Below the pieces are notes generated by a model that was given only the letters and a program-made list of their open reading frames with translations, ran no database searches and was not told where the DNA came from. Positions 51,251 to 61,307 of a stretch of DNA of 64,000 bases are shown one piece after another; the first letter of the stretch is position 1, and every line of letters starts with the position of its first letter. A program made the translations under genes and the position numbers. This DNA comes from Curtobacterium poinsettiae (GTDB lineage Bacteria > Actinomycetota > Actinomycetes > Actinomycetales > Microbacteriaceae), in contig NZ_CP106879.1 in assembly GCF_025677645.1 (NCBI RefSeq), positions 372,001 through 436,000 of the forward strand, given 5' to 3'.

Positions 51251-52254
51251 TCCTCGTCGTCACCCCGAACCCGGCAGTCGACGTGACCTACCGGGTTGCC
51301 GAACAGCGCATCGGTGCGACCCAGCGCGTGCTCGAGGTCCAGCGGCGCCCCGGCGGCAAGGGCCTGAACGTCGGGCGGGTCCTCGCCGCGACCGGTGTCC
51401 CGACCCACGCCGTGCTGCCCCTCGGCGGCGACGGCGGGTACTGGATCGCCCACGCCCTCGATGACCTCGGTCTCGCCCACACCGACATCGCCGTCCGGGG
51501 CGAGACCCGCACGACCGTGACGGTGGTGGACGACCTCGCGCACCCGACGATGTTCGGCGAGCCCGGCCCCGTGCTCAGCCCCGACGAGTGGGACAGGGTC
51601 TCCGCCGCTGTCGAGACACTGCTCGACGGCGATGCGACCGGCGCCCCGCCCGCAGCTGCCCTGGTCGTGTCCGGCTCCCTGCCCCGCGACACCGATCCCG
51701 CGGTCGTCGCCCGCTGGGTCACCGCCGCTCGCCGCCGCGGTGCGCTCTCGGTGGCCGACTGCTCGGGAACGGCACTGCTGGCTGCCGCGTCGGCCGGCGC
51801 GACGGTCTGCAAACCCAACCGCGAGGAACTCCTCGAGGCCACGGGCGCCGACGACGAACGCTCCGGGGCACTCCGGCTCCTCCGGCTCGGCGCGACGGTC
51901 GTCGTGGTGTCGCGCGGATCCGACGGCATCGCCGCCCACACCGCCGAGCACGTGCTCGAGGTGCCGGCGGTCCCCGGGGTCTCGGGCAACCCGACCGGCG
52001 CCGGTGACGCAGCCACCGCCGGGCTCGTCAGTGTCCTCGTCGATGTGCTCGTCGGTGCTGGTCTCCCCGCGCCCGACGGCAGCGTTCCGGCCCCCGACGA
52101 CACCACCCTGCTCCGAGTCCTGCGGTCCGCCGCCGCACACGGGGCCGCCGCCGTCCTCCAGCCGGTGGCCGGCGCGGTCGACCCGGCAGACGTCCACCGC
52201 TTCCTGTCCACCCCGCCCGCTCCCGCCCACGACCGAACGAGGACCCCCGCATGA
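51247..52254 (+). CDS. PfkB-family sugar-phosphate kinase (1-phosphofructokinase/tagatose-6-phosphate kinase type)
   Basis: A 335-residue protein, GTG start overlapping the nagA stop (GTGA). VTPNPAVDVTY, RRPGGKGLNVGRVLAATG and NPTGAGDAATAG are the LacC/FruK signatures. In this operon it should convert tagatose 6-phosphate to tagatose 1,6-bisphosphate. The stop overlaps the aldolase ATG. Confidence 0.9.
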   Translation: MILVVTPNPAVDVTYRVAEQRIGATQRVLEVQRRPGGKGLNVGRVLAATGVPTHAVLPLGGDGGYWIAHALDDLGLAHTDIAVRGETRTTVTVVDDLAHPTMFGEPGPVLSPDEWDRVSAAVETLLDGDATGAPPAAALVVSGSLPRDTDPAVVARWVTAARRRGALSVADCSGTALLAAASAGATVCKPNREELLEATGADDERSGALRLLRLGATVVVVSRGSDGIAAHTAEHVLEVPAVPGVSGNPTGAGDAATAGLVSVLVDVLVGAGLPAPDGSVPAPDDTTLLRVLRSAAAHGAAAVLQPVAGAVDPADVHRFLSTPPAPAHDRTRTPA

Positions 52255-53087
52255 TCACCGACCTCGCCCTCACCGGCCTGCTCGACACCGCCCGGACGGC
52301 CCGTCGCGGGGTCGGTGCGTTCAACGTGGTGCTGCTCGAGCACGCCGAGGCGATCGTCTCCGGCGCCGAGCTGGCCGGACTGCCGGTGATCCTGCAGATC
52401 AGCGAGAACTGCGTCCGGTACCACGGCGGCCTCGCACCGATCACGACCGCGACCCAGGCGGTTGCACGGGCCGCCGACGTCGAGGTCCTCGTGCACCTCG
52501 ACCACATCGAGGACCCCGAGCTGGTCGCGGCCGGCGTCGACCTGTGCGTCGACTCGGTCATGTACGACGGTTCGCACCTGGACTTCGGCGCCAACGTGGC
52601 AGCGACCCGCGAGCTCGCCGCGCGGTGTCACGCCGCCGGTGTCGCGATCGAGGCCGAGCTCGGCGAGGTCGGCGGCAAGGACGGCGTGCACGCCCCGGGC
52701 GTCCGGACCGATCCGACCGACGCCGCGGCGTTCGTCGCCGACACCGGGGTCGATGCCCTGGCGGTCGCCGTGGGGACCTCGCACGCGATGCAGACCCGCG
52801 AGGCGTCGGTGGACCGTGACCTCGTCGAGCGTCTCCGTGCCGCGGTGCCGGTGCCGCTCGTGCTGCACGGGTCCTCGGGCCTGTCCGACGACGAACTCCG
52901 CGGCGCCGTGCAGGCCGGGATGACGAAGATCAACATCTCGACGCACCTGAACGGCCTGTTCACCCGCGCGCTCCGCACCGTGCTCGACGAGCGGCCGGAC
53001 GTCGTCGACCCGCGCAAGTACGTGTCGGCGGGCCGGGATGCCATCGCCACCGAGACCGCACGACTGCTGACGCTCCTGCACGCCTGA
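52251..53087 (+). CDS. Class II aldolase (tagatose-bisphosphate type)
   Basis: A 278-residue zinc-dependent aldolase. GVGAFNVVLLEHAEAI near the start, VHLDHIEDPE with the catalytic Asp and a zinc His (D84, H85), VGTSHA, and LHGSSGLSDDELR with a later zinc His are as in KbaY/GatY and fructose-bisphosphate aldolase. It would split tagatose 1,6-bisphosphate into dihydroxyacetone phosphate and glyceraldehyde 3-phosphate, ending the pathway. Confidence 0.9.
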   Translation: MITDLALTGLLDTARTARRGVGAFNVVLLEHAEAIVSGAELAGLPVILQISENCVRYHGGLAPITTATQAVARAADVEVLVHLDHIEDPELVAAGVDLCVDSVMYDGSHLDFGANVAATRELAARCHAAGVAIEAELGEVGGKDGVHAPGVRTDPTDAAAFVADTGVDALAVAVGTSHAMQTREASVDRDLVERLRAAVPVPLVLHGSSGLSDDELRGAVQAGMTKINISTHLNGLFTRALRTVLDERPDVVDPRKYVSAGRDAIATETARLLTLLHA

Positions 53088-53148
53088 CGCGCGAGCGGAG
53101 CAGACGAAGCGGACAAGCACGCGCGAACGAGCAGCGCGTCGGCGACGC

Positions 53149-54555
53149 TCAGCAGAGCGGGACGTTCACCGCGAGCCCACCCATCGCGGTCTCCTTGTAC
53201 TTCGACGACATGTCCGCCCCGGTCTGCCGCATCGTCTCGACGACCTGGTCGAGCGACACGTGGTGCACCCCGTCGCCACGGAGTGCCATCCGGGCGGCGT
53301 TGATCGCCTTGTTCGCAGCGATCGCGTTCCGCTCGATGCACGGGATCTGCACCAGACCACCGATCGGGTCGCACGTCAGCCCGAGGTTGTGCTCCATCGC
53401 GATCTCGGCGGCGTTCTCGACCTGCTCCGGCGTGCCCCCGAGGACCTCGGCGAGCCCCGCAGCCGCCATCGACGCCGCCGAACCGACCTCGCCCTGGCAT
53501 CCGACCTCGGCGCCGGAGATCGACGCCCGTTCCTTGTAGATCGACCCGATCGCCCCGGCGGTCAGCAGGAACCGCACGACGGCGTCGTCGCGTTCGGCGG
53601 CGGGGGCGTCGGCGACCGTGGGCACGTAGGTGAGCGCGTAGTACAGCACCGCGGGGATGATGCCGGCTGCGCCGTTCGTCGGGGCGGTGACGACGCGGCC
53701 TCCGGTGGCGTTCTCCTCGTTGACCGCCATGGCGACGAGGTTCACCCACTCCATGGCGAAGAGCGGGTCGTGGTCGGGGTCCTCGCGGGTGAGCTGCTCG
53801 TGCCAGGTGGCGGCGCGGCGGCGGACGTCGAGCCCACCGGGCAGGCACCCGCCCCGGCGGACGGAACGGTCGACGCACGATTCCATCACGCCGTGGATGC
53901 CCAGCAGTCCGGACCGGATCTCGACGTCCGTCCGGGTGACGGCCTCGTTCGCCAGGGCGATGCCGCTGATCGGCAGGCCGGAACCGGCACACGCGGCGAG
54001 CAGCTCGGCGCCGCTCGAGAACGGGTACGGCACGGCGTCGTCGACCGGGATCGCGGCACCGGCGACCGCGGCCGACGCGTCCGCCGCGGGCTCGGCCGCC
54101 TCGTCCCGCGCGATGAACCCGCCACCGATCGAGTAGTAGGTCTCGTCGGCCAGGTCGGCACCGGCGGCGTCACGGGCGCGCAGCCGCATGGCATTCGGGT
54201 GTCGGGGCAGCATCGTCAGGGGGTGCAGGACGATGTCGGCGAGGCGGAACGGCACGCTCGCACCGCCGTCGAGCCGCAGGACACCGTCGCGTTCCAGGGC
54301 GTCGAGCGCGAGGACCATGGCATCGGGGTCGACGGTCTCCGGGTGGGACCCCATGAGCCCGGCGACGACGGCGCCGAGCGTGCCGTGGCCCTGCCCGGTG
54401 GACGCGAGGGACCCGTACAGGTCGACCACCACGGACGCGACGGGCAGGCCACGGACGAGGGTGGCGAACTCGGCACCGGCCCGCATCGGGCCGACGGTGT
54501 GCGAGCTCGAGGGGCCGACACCGACGCTGAACAGATCGAAGACGGAGACCGGCAC
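53149..54555 (-). CDS. sdaA: L-serine ammonia-lyase
   Basis: A 468-residue single-chain enzyme with a GTG start, containing both the beta domain ([18 protein letters not shown]) and the alpha domain. Iron-sulfur cysteines are seen in VGCQGEVG (about 352), LTCDPIGG (about 393) and QIPCIERN (about 404), with a C-terminal Cys as in the family. It deaminates L-serine to pyruvate. It converges with the aldolase operon; no T-rich terminator is visible in between. Confidence 0.93.
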   Translation of the reverse strand: MPVSVFDLFSVGVGPSSSHTVGPMRAGAEFATLVRGLPVASVVVDLYGSLASTGQGHGTLGAVVAGLMGSHPETVDPDAMVLALDALERDGVLRLDGGASVPFRLADIVLHPLTMLPRHPNAMRLRARDAAGADLADETYYSIGGGFIARDEAAEPAADASAAVAGAAIPVDDAVPYPFSSGAELLAACAGSGLPISGIALANEAVTRTDVEIRSGLLGIHGVMESCVDRSVRRGGCLPGGLDVRRRAATWHEQLTREDPDHDPLFAMEWVNLVAMAVNEENATGGRVVTAPTNGAAGIIPAVLYYALTYVPTVADAPAAERDDAVVRFLLTAGAIGSIYKERASISGAEVGCQGEVGSAASMAAAGLAEVLGGTPEQVENAAEIAMEHNLGLTCDPIGGLVQIPCIERNAIAANKAINAARMALRGDGVHHVSLDQVVETMRQTGADMSSKYKETAMGGLAVNVPLC

Positions 54556-54612
54556 GCCGCCACACTAACCCGTCCGGACGGACCGGTGCTCAGCGCCGCC
54601 GCCCGGGGCTGC

Positions 54613-54807
54613 TCAGCGCCGTCGACCACCCTCGGGCGGCATCACGAACCACAGCACGACGTAGGCGATCCACAGCGGCCCGGGGAAGAAGCTCAGGATG
54701 ACCCAGACCACCCGGACCAGGGTGCGGGACAGGTTGAAGCGGTCGGCGAGACCGGCGCAGACGCCGGCCAGCAGACGACCGTTGCGGGGACGGGAGAGTG
54801 TGCTCAT
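54613..54807 (-). CDS. PspC-domain protein
   Basis: A 64-residue protein: LSRPRNGRLLAGVCAGLADRFN followed by one long hydrophobic helix (WVILSFFPGPLWIAYVVLWFVMP) and a basic tail. This is the PspC domain alone, of the phage-shock type membrane-stress family. TAGCGT 7 nt before the ATG points to a leaderless transcript. Confidence 0.87.
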   Translation of the reverse strand: MSTLSRPRNGRLLAGVCAGLADRFNLSRTLVRVVWVILSFFPGPLWIAYVVLWFVMPPEGGRRR

Positions 54808-54905
54808 ACCGACGACGCTACGCAACGCGGCCGGTCGAGGGCATCCGGGTCGCACCCCGAGCGTGGTGGGGGAAACCCCCGGACCGGCCCTGAGCAGCCC
54901 TGGGA

Positions 54906-55832
54906 TCAGGGGATGAGGACGATCTTGCCGCGGGTGTGGCCCTGCTCGAGCTCCTCGAAGGCGTCCTGCACGCGGTCGAGCGGGTAGGTCGCGGCGACGG
55001 GCACCTCGATGGCGCCGTTCGCGACCTCGAGGGCGAGCGCCCCGAGGATCTCCGGGTCGGCGGTGTCCGCGCTGCCCGAGGCCTTCGCCCCGACCTCGGC
55101 GGCCTCGTCGAACGCGATGATCGTCTCGATGCGGTCGACCGGTACGCCGAGGGCGATGCCGAGCCGGACGTACTCGGCGCCGTGGGTGTCGATCACGGCG
55201 TCGACGCCGTTCGTCGCGAGTTCGGTGATGCGCTCCTGCAGCCCGTCGCCGTACGCGACCGGCCGTGCACGCTTGGAACGGAGCCACTCGTGGTTCGCCT
55301 CGGAGGCGACGGCGATGACGTCGATGCCCTCGTTCGCGAGCAGCTGGGTGACGAAGCCGCCGACCCCGCCGGCGGCACCGGACACCACGACGGTCTCACC
55401 CGGACGCGGGTCGACCGCACGCACGGCTGCGGCCGCGGTCGTCGCGATGACGTCGAGGCCACCCGCCACGGTCCAGTCGAGCAGGCGTGGCTTCTGGACG
55501 ACCTGGACTGCCGGCACGGAGACGTACTCGGCCTGGCTGGCGCGGTCCCACGACCAGCCGATGACCTCTTCGCCCTCGTCGACGCCGTCCACCTCTGCCC
55601 CGACGGCCACGACGATGCCGGCGAAGTCGGTGCCCTGCCCGGACGGCAGGTCGCCGCCGAACGCACCCTGACGGATGGCCGACTCCCCGGGGTTGATGCC
55701 CGCGGCGCGGACGCGCACGAGCACCCGCCCGGGCGTCACCTCGGGAACGGGCACCTCGGCGACGTGCAGGACCGATCGGTCACCCCACTCGTCGAAGCGG
55801 ACAGCGCGCATGGTCTCCGGGATCTCAGTCAT
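54906..55832 (-). CDS. NADP-dependent quinone-oxidoreductase-like protein (MDR family)
   Basis: A 308-residue protein starting at the ATG at 55832. It has an N-terminal GroES-like domain (VRAAGINPGESAIRQGAF) and a Rossmann domain (VVVSGAAGGVGGF). No zinc ligands are present, as in quinone oxidoreductases (QOR). It likely reduces quinones or enones. TAGCGT lies 8 nt before the start. Divergent from the shikimate dehydrogenase-like gene. Confidence 0.87.
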   Translation of the reverse strand: MTEIPETMRAVRFDEWGDRSVLHVAEVPVPEVTPGRVLVRVRAAGINPGESAIRQGAFGGDLPSGQGTDFAGIVVAVGAEVDGVDEGEEVIGWSWDRASQAEYVSVPAVQVVQKPRLLDWTVAGGLDVIATTAAAAVRAVDPRPGETVVVSGAAGGVGGFVTQLLANEGIDVIAVASEANHEWLRSKRARPVAYGDGLQERITELATNGVDAVIDTHGAEYVRLGIALGVPVDRIETIIAFDEAAEVGAKASGSADTADPEILGALALEVANGAIEVPVAATYPLDRVQDAFEELEQGHTRGKIVLIP

Positions 55833-55927
55833 CGGAACCGACGCTACCCCGGAGCGCGGCACCCGGTCCGTGTGGACCGCTCCATCCCAGCGAGGACGAG
55901 GAAGGGAGAGGGTGCGAGACTGGGAGC

Positions 55928-56746
55928 ATGCCCATCCTGAACAAGGACATGCAGGTCTGCATGTCGCTGGCCGCGCGACCGAGCAACATCGGCACCCGGT
56001 TCCACAACTTCCTGTACGACGAGCTCGGCCTCAACTTCCTGTACAAGGCGTTCACCACGACCGATCTGCCCGGCGCCGTCGCCGGCATCCGTGCGCTCGG
56101 GATCCGCGGTTGCTCGGTGTCGATGCCCTTCAAGGAGGCGATCATCCCGCTGGTCGACCACATCGAGGACTCCGCCGCCGCGATCCAGTCGGTCAACACG
56201 GTCGTGAACGACGACGGCGTGCTCACCGCGTCGAACACCGATTACGAGGCGATCGCCGCACTGCTCGCATCGCACCAGGTCGACCCGGCTTCGCGTGTGC
56301 TGCTCCGGGGCTCGGGCGGCATGGCCAAGGCCGTCACGGCAGCGTTCCGCGGCGCCGGGTTCGACCGGTTGACGGTCGTCGCCCGCAACGAGCAGACCGG
56401 CCCGGCCCTCGCATCGCAGTACGGGTACGAGTGGGTGGCCGACGAGCGTGCGGCGGGGGAGACCGACCTGGTCGTCAACGTCACCCCGCTCGGCATGCGC
56501 GGCGACCAACAGGACGCGGTCGCCTTCGCGCCGGAACGGATCGAGGCGGCGCACACGGTCTTCGACGTGGTCGCGTTCCCGTCCGAGACGCCGCTCGTCC
56601 GTGCAGGGCGCGCCGCCGGCAAGCACGTCATCACCGGTGCCGAGGTCATCGCCCTGCAGGCCGCCCGCCAGTTCGAGCGGTACACGGGCGTCGCCCTGAC
56701 CGACGACCAGGTGGCGCGTGCCAGCGAGTTCAGTCGGGCGCAGTAG
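55928..56746 (+). CDS. Shikimate dehydrogenase-like protein (SdhL/HI0607 type)
   Basis: A 272-residue protein whose start (ILNKDMQVCMSLAARPSNIGTRFHN split over 4-28) and LGIRGCSVSMPFKEAIIP match the HI0607 group of AroE paralogues. The catalytic Lys of SMPFKE and the Asp of SNTDYEA are present, and the nucleotide loop is GSGGMAKAV. These paralogues reduce dehydroshikimate poorly and may have another substrate. No aro genes are adjacent. Confidence 0.87.
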   Translation: MPILNKDMQVCMSLAARPSNIGTRFHNFLYDELGLNFLYKAFTTTDLPGAVAGIRALGIRGCSVSMPFKEAIIPLVDHIEDSAAAIQSVNTVVNDDGVLTASNTDYEAIAALLASHQVDPASRVLLRGSGGMAKAVTAAFRGAGFDRLTVVARNEQTGPALASQYGYEWVADERAAGETDLVVNVTPLGMRGDQQDAVAFAPERIEAAHTVFDVVAFPSETPLVRAGRAAGKHVITGAEVIALQAARQFERYTGVALTDDQVARASEFSRAQ

Positions 56747-56765
56747 ACGCAACCGGCGACGGTCA

Positions 56766-56797
56766 GGAGGCCCGTGGCGGCGCCGCCACGGGCCTCC
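56766..56797. terminator. Bidirectional hairpin terminator, family 1 copy B
   Basis: A perfect 32-bp palindrome (arms 56766-56781 and 56782-56797) between convergent genes. The arms contain GGAGGCCCGTGG, as in copies at 14891 and 62756. Confidence 0.85.
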
Positions 56798-56817
56798 CGT
56801 CCGTCCACGGGGACGTC

Positions 56818-57261
56818 TCAGGCGTTCGCCGCGCGCCCCGCGGCGACCCAGCTGAGCCGGCGGATGCTCTCGCGGTTGCGGAACCAGATGCCGGGCTGCG
56901 CGATGAACCCGGGGACGAGCGATCCGGGTCCCGCGACCGGGTTCTCCCGCAGGGTGACGCGGCAGCCCCGCGGGTGCGGTTCGATCTCGACCTCGACGCG
57001 GGCCTCGCCGACGGGCCAGCCCCGGGCCTGGATGACCAGCCGGCGCGGCTCGTCGTACTCCAGGACCGTCGTCGTGTCGTTGATGACGAACGGCCAGACG
57101 CCGAACGAGTGGTGGATCCGGGTGCCCACGGCCGGCCATGCGGGGTCCTCACCACGCATCCGCGAGGCGCCGACCACCCAGGTCGGGTAGAGCCAGCCGT
57201 CGCCGAGGACGTCGAAGACGGCCTCGGGGGAGCAGTGGAAGATGCGGACGTTCTTCGCCAT
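56818..57261 (-). CDS. SRPBCC-family (START-like) protein
   Basis: A 147-residue protein with the helix-grip fold: VRIFHCSPEAVFDVLGDGWLYPTWV, a middle PRRLVIQARGWP strand and a C-terminal amphipathic helix. These bind hydrophobic ligands or act as cyclases. It starts 5 nt past the stop of the FAD oxidoreductase gene, so the pair is an operon; a lipid or carotenoid-like ligand is plausible. Confidence 0.82.
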   Translation of the reverse strand: MAKNVRIFHCSPEAVFDVLGDGWLYPTWVVGASRMRGEDPAWPAVGTRIHHSFGVWPFVINDTTTVLEYDEPRRLVIQARGWPVGEARVEVEIEPHPRGCRVTLRENPVAGPGSLVPGFIAQPGIWFRNRESIRRLSWVAAGRAANA

Positions 57262-57266
57262 GGTGA

Positions 57267-58712
57267 TCAGCCTTCCGGGGTGAGGTCGACGTCCTCCGGC
57301 AGGCCGAAGGTGTGCCGGAGTGCGCTCTTCGCCGCGTGCCACCCGGCCATGCCGTGCACCCCGGGGCCGGGCGCGGAGGACTCGGAGCACAGGTACATGC
57401 CACCGCCCATCCGCCACGGGTCGCTGGACAGGACGGGGCGCTTGACGAGCTGCCAGACGCTCGCGGCACCGGCGGCGATGTCGCCGCCGACGTAGTTCGG
57501 GTTGTACTCGCCCATCTGCACGGCGGTGCGGGAGCTCGACGACAGGATCGTGTCGCGGAACCCCGGCGCGAACCGCTCGATCTGGCGGGTGACGGCCTCG
57601 GTCGGGTCGACGTCCGACCCCGCCGGGACGTGCGCGTAGGCCCAGAAGACGTGCTTGCCCCTCGGGGCGCGGGTCGCGTCCACCACGGTCGGCTCCGCGC
57701 CGAGCACGTACGGGCGCTCGGCGTGCTGGCCGTGCGCCACGGCACGTTCAGCGGCCGCGATCTCCTGCCGGGTCCCGCCGATGTGCACGGTCCCGGCCTT
57801 CCGCAGCGACTCGTTGGTCCACGGCACCGGGTCGGACAGTGCGAAGTCGACCTTCGCCGCCGCGTTGCCGAACCGGAAGCGACGGAGTGCACCCCGCTTC
57901 GGGGTCGGGATCTGCCTGCCCGCGATCCGGAGCATGCCCGGCACGCTCGTGTCGAACAGCACCGCCTTCGCCGGGGTGAGGTCACCGAGTGACCGGACCT
58001 CCTGCCCGGTGACGATGCGGCCACCGTGCGCGACGAGGTCCGCGGCGAGCGCGTCGACGATCGCCTGGCTGCCGCCGATCGGCACCGGCCAGCCGCGGGC
58101 GTGCGCGTACGAGCCGAGTGACAGTGCCGCCGCGGCGGTGGACAGGGACGGCAGGTCCTGGATCGAGTGCGCGGCGACGCCGGACACCATCGCCGGGGCA
58201 GCCTCGCCGCGGAAGCGCACGTTCCACGCGGCCGTGCCCTGCTCGAGCGCCCGCAGGCCGAAGCGCAGGACCGTCAGAGGGTGCCGCGGCACGTGCAGCA
58301 GCGCGTCGGTCGCGAAGTCGGCGACCTGGTCGGCGTTCTCCGCCAGCGGGGCCATCAGCTGCTTGAAGGCCGGCCCGTCCACCCCGAGCTCGGCGGCGGT
58401 GCGGTCGAGGTCCTGGTAGGCGATGCCGGCACGGCCGCCGTCGAGCGGGTGCCCGTACTGCACCTCGGGCAGGCGGAGCTCGATGCGTTCCTCCATCCGG
58501 AACCGCCGGAAGAACTCGGACTGCAGGGCCATCGGGTGCACGGCGGAGCAGACGTCGTGCAGGAAGCCGGGCAGGGTGAGCTCGGCCGTCCGGGCGCCGC
58601 CGCCGATCGTGTCGTTCCGTTCGACGACCTCGACCGACAGTCCGGCGCGTGCGAGCGTCACCGCTGCCGCGAGCCCGTTCGGTCCCGCTCCGACGACCAC
58701 CGCATCAACCAT
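57267..58712 (-). CDS. FAD-dependent oxidoreductase of the phytoene-desaturase type
   Basis: A 481-residue protein with the dinucleotide loop [19 protein letters not shown] (5-23) and a [21 protein letters not shown] segment. The C-terminal FAD signature region ([21 protein letters not shown]) is close to CrtI-like amine oxidases. TAGGCT 6 nt upstream of the ATG indicates a leaderless transcript. Substrate unknown; other carotenoid genes are not nearby. Confidence 0.86.
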   Translation of the reverse strand: MVDAVVVGAGPNGLAAAVTLARAGLSVEVVERNDTIGGGARTAELTLPGFLHDVCSAVHPMALQSEFFRRFRMEERIELRLPEVQYGHPLDGGRAGIAYQDLDRTAAELGVDGPAFKQLMAPLAENADQVADFATDALLHVPRHPLTVLRFGLRALEQGTAAWNVRFRGEAAPAMVSGVAAHSIQDLPSLSTAAAALSLGSYAHARGWPVPIGGSQAIVDALAADLVAHGGRIVTGQEVRSLGDLTPAKAVLFDTSVPGMLRIAGRQIPTPKRGALRRFRFGNAAAKVDFALSDPVPWTNESLRKAGTVHIGGTRQEIAAAERAVAHGQHAERPYVLGAEPTVVDATRAPRGKHVFWAYAHVPAGSDVDPTEAVTRQIERFAPGFRDTILSSSSRTAVQMGEYNPNYVGGDIAAGAASVWQLVKRPVLSSDPWRMGGGMYLCSESSAPGPGVHGMAGWHAAKSALRHTFGLPEDVDLTPEG

Positions 58713-58751
58713 GCACCGAGCCTAGGGACTCGTGACTGCGTGTGGTGTCGG

Positions 58752-59420
58752 TCAGGTGCGCGAGGTGTCGGGATCGGCCGGGTCCGACTCGTCCTGGTCA
58801 CCGTCGGCGTCGTCGGGTTCGTCGGCGTCGGCCGGGGTCGATCCGACGGGGTGTTCGGCGAGCAACTCGGCGAAGTCCTCGTCGAGCATCTGCTGCAGCC
58901 GGTCGTCGCGGCCGATCTCGTAGTCGTCCGTTGGGCGCTGGGCCCAACCGAGGCGTCCGACGACGGTGGTGCCGATGTCGTCCCAGGCCCGGGCCCGCGC
59001 GGCGAGCACGATGCCGTCGACGAAGTGCTGGTCGTCGCGGCGCTTGTCGAGCATGGTGGCGAGCTGCTCGTACGTTGCCTCACGCATCCGGAGCTTCAGG
59101 TCGTCGCCCCGCCGGTAGTCGTGCTGGTGGCGGGAACGGCCCTTCTGCTTGCTCGAGGTGGAGCGGATGTCGCGCATGCGTGCGGCGTCGCCCCGCTGTT
59201 CCTCGGCCATGCGGTGGAGTTCCTCGCGGGTGGCCTCGGCGATGAGCGCGTGGTCGAAGTACCCCTGGTCACGCAGGGCGTTCGTGATGATGCGGTTGGC
59301 CACTGCGATGGTGACGGCGGCCTTCGCGATGAGGAAGCCCTCGTCGACCGCCCGCTTCAGTTCGACCTGGCTGATGGGTCGATCGCGCACGTCGTGGTTG
59401 CGTCGTCCGAACAAGGCCAT
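58752..59420 (-). CDS. Conserved hypothetical protein
   Basis: A 222-residue soluble protein. The first 70 residues are helical, the middle is basic (SKQKGRSRHQHDYRRGDD), and the last 40 are very acidic (ADADEPDDADGDQDESD). TATCGT lies 6 nt before the ATG. No catalytic motif or known domain is recognised. Confidence 0.7.
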   Translation of the reverse strand: MALFGRRNHDVRDRPISQVELKRAVDEGFLIAKAAVTIAVANRIITNALRDQGYFDHALIAEATREELHRMAEEQRGDAARMRDIRSTSSKQKGRSRHQHDYRRGDDLKLRMREATYEQLATMLDKRRDDQHFVDGIVLAARARAWDDIGTTVVGRLGWAQRPTDDYEIGRDDRLQQMLDEDFAELLAEHPVGSTPADADEPDDADGDQDESDPADPDTSRT

Positions 59421-59474
59421 GCTCCGACGATACCGGCGACCGGTGTCGGTCCGGCTGCACGAGGGCGGCGGGCG

Positions 59475-60002
59475 TCAGAGCAGCAACCCGTACACCGCGA
59501 CGTCGACACGCTCGGGGCCGAGCGGCAGCGCGCCACGCAGGGTGCCCTCGTGCGCGAAGCCGAGCCGCTCGGCGAGCCCCCGGCTCCGCGCGTTGTCGAC
59601 CGCGGTCCGTATCTCCATCCGTGCGGACCCGCGTGCCCGGGCGACCCCGATCAGCACGGAGGCGGCCCGCCGGACCACGCCACGACCCTCCTGTCCGGCG
59701 TCCACCCAGTAGCCGAGCGACGCCTGGCCCAGGTACGGGTCGAACGTCAGCGAGGCCACCCCGACGATCCGGTCGTCCGCGCGGATGACGCAGGGCAGCG
59801 CGCGGTCCATCGCGAACTGCCCGAGCAGCCGCTCGGTGTGCAGCGCGATGGTCTCGCGGGTCTGGGCATCCCAGGCCCAGGGCTCCGCGGCCCGCAGACG
59901 ATCGGTGTTCGCGTGCACGAGTGTGAGCACCGGGTCGACCGTGCTCAGGTCGCGCAGTGTCAGCGTGTAGCCGTCACCGAGGTCGCGTCCGAACGTCGTC
60001 AC
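59475..60002 (-). CDS. GNAT-family acetyltransferase (RimJ/RimL-like)
   Basis: About 175 residues from the GTG at 60002, chosen because TAGTGT ends 7 nt upstream; a GTG at 60020 is an alternative. It shows YTLTLRDLST, GVASLTFDPYLGQASLGYWVDAG, an acetyl-CoA loop (QEGRGVVRRAASVL) and NARSRGLAERLGFAHEGTLRG, the RimJ/RimL pattern for N-terminal protein acetylation or antibiotic-type targets. Confidence 0.83.
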   Translation of the reverse strand: MTTFGRDLGDGYTLTLRDLSTVDPVLTLVHANTDRLRAAEPWAWDAQTRETIALHTERLLGQFAMDRALPCVIRADDRIVGVASLTFDPYLGQASLGYWVDAGQEGRGVVRRAASVLIGVARARGSARMEIRTAVDNARSRGLAERLGFAHEGTLRGALPLGPERVDVAVYGLLL

Positions 60003-60029
60003 CGTCCCGACACTAGGCACCCCTGCCTG

Positions 60030-61307
60030 TCACTCGTACCGGAGTGCCTCGATCGGGTTCTGCCGTGCGGCTCGTCGTGCCGGCAAGGTGCCCGCCAGGA
60101 ACGCGATGAACATCACGACGAGGATGATCGTGGCGACCGAACTCGGCGCGAACTGCATGATCTGCAGGCCCGGCAGGTCCTTGAGCACCGTGCCGGCGAG
60201 GACGTTCGAGATGCCCGTGCCGAGCAGGATCGCGACACCGGCCCCGATCGCGCTGCCGAGGAACCCGATGAACACCGCCTCGAGCGAGAACAGGGTGTAC
60301 ACCTTGCCGCCGCCCATGCCCATGGCCTTCATCAGGCCGATCTCGCGGGTGCGCTCCTGCACGCTCATGAGCAGCGTGTTGATGATGCCGAAGCCCGCCG
60401 CCACCAGGGCGATGACGGCGAAGGCGTTCAGGACCCCGACGATGCCGCTGATGACGGTCTGGAACTGACCGAGCTGGTCCTGGATGGTCTGCCCGAGGAA
60501 CCCGTCGTCGGCCAGGGACTTCTTGACCGTGGCGACGGAGGCGTCGGAGTCGAGCGTCGCGGTGGCGCTGGCGTAGGACGTCGCGATCGAGTCGGGCTTG
60601 CCGATCTCCTGCGCGGCCTGCATGGCGTCGGTCAGTGCGGCGTTCGCTCCGGCTCCGCTGCCGAACAGCGACTCGTTCTGCACGCCCACGACGGTGGCGG
60701 TGAGCGTGTGCTCCTTGCCGTGGTAGTCATCGACGGCGATCGTGAGTTCCTTGCCGACGGCGGCGGAGGCGCTGCCGAGACCCATGTTCTTCAGGTAGTC
60801 GGTCGGCAGCATCACCTGGTTGGCGTCGGTCTCGTCGTCGAGCTGCTTCCCGCTCGCCAGGTCGGCGTCGAGCTCGCCGGCGTTGGCCGTGAGCGAGACG
60901 ACGTACTTGCCGTGGTCGCCGTACTCGGCGTACTTCGGGGCGAGGGCGACCGCGGGGCGGAGGCTCGTGATGCCGTCGGTCTTCTCGATCGCGTCGACGT
61001 CGGACTGCGACAGGTACGAGAACGATGCCGGGCCGCGGTCGACGCTCTGTCCGGACGCCTCGGGGTCGTACTCCGCCGGGCCGCTGTCGGTCGAGGTGGA
61101 GTCCACGGCCTTCGTGACGACCAGGGTGCCGTCGTCACCGATCGAGGAGACCTGGCTGTCGATGTAGTTGCTGACGCCCGTGCCGATGGCCGAGGTGAGC
61201 GTGATCGTGAAGGCGCCGATGAAGATCGCGATGACCGTCAGGGTCGTGCGCAGCTTCGAGCGGAAGGTGTTCGCGACCGCGGTGCGCAGGAGGTCGAGGA
61301 AGTTCAT
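60030..61307 (-). CDS. ABC transporter permease (MacB/FtsX type)
   Basis: A 425-residue protein. One N-terminal helix (about 18-40) is followed by a large extracytoplasmic MacB_PCD domain (about 45-285) and three C-terminal helices with the FtsX core (LLMSVQERTREIGLMKAMG and the end segment ARRAARQNPIEALRYE). It is paired with the ATPase upstream (ATG overlaps the ATPase stop). Mechanotransmission-type export or release of a peptide, lipid or drug is likely. Confidence 0.9.
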   Translation of the reverse strand: MNFLDLLRTAVANTFRSKLRTTLTVIAIFIGAFTITLTSAIGTGVSNYIDSQVSSIGDDGTLVVTKAVDSTSTDSGPAEYDPEASGQSVDRGPASFSYLSQSDVDAIEKTDGITSLRPAVALAPKYAEYGDHGKYVVSLTANAGELDADLASGKQLDDETDANQVMLPTDYLKNMGLGSASAAVGKELTIAVDDYHGKEHTLTATVVGVQNESLFGSGAGANAALTDAMQAAQEIGKPDSIATSYASATATLDSDASVATVKKSLADDGFLGQTIQDQLGQFQTVISGIVGVLNAFAVIALVAAGFGIINTLLMSVQERTREIGLMKAMGMGGGKVYTLFSLEAVFIGFLGSAIGAGVAILLGTGISNVLAGTVLKDLPGLQIMQFAPSSVATIILVVMFIAFLAGTLPARRAARQNPIEALRYE

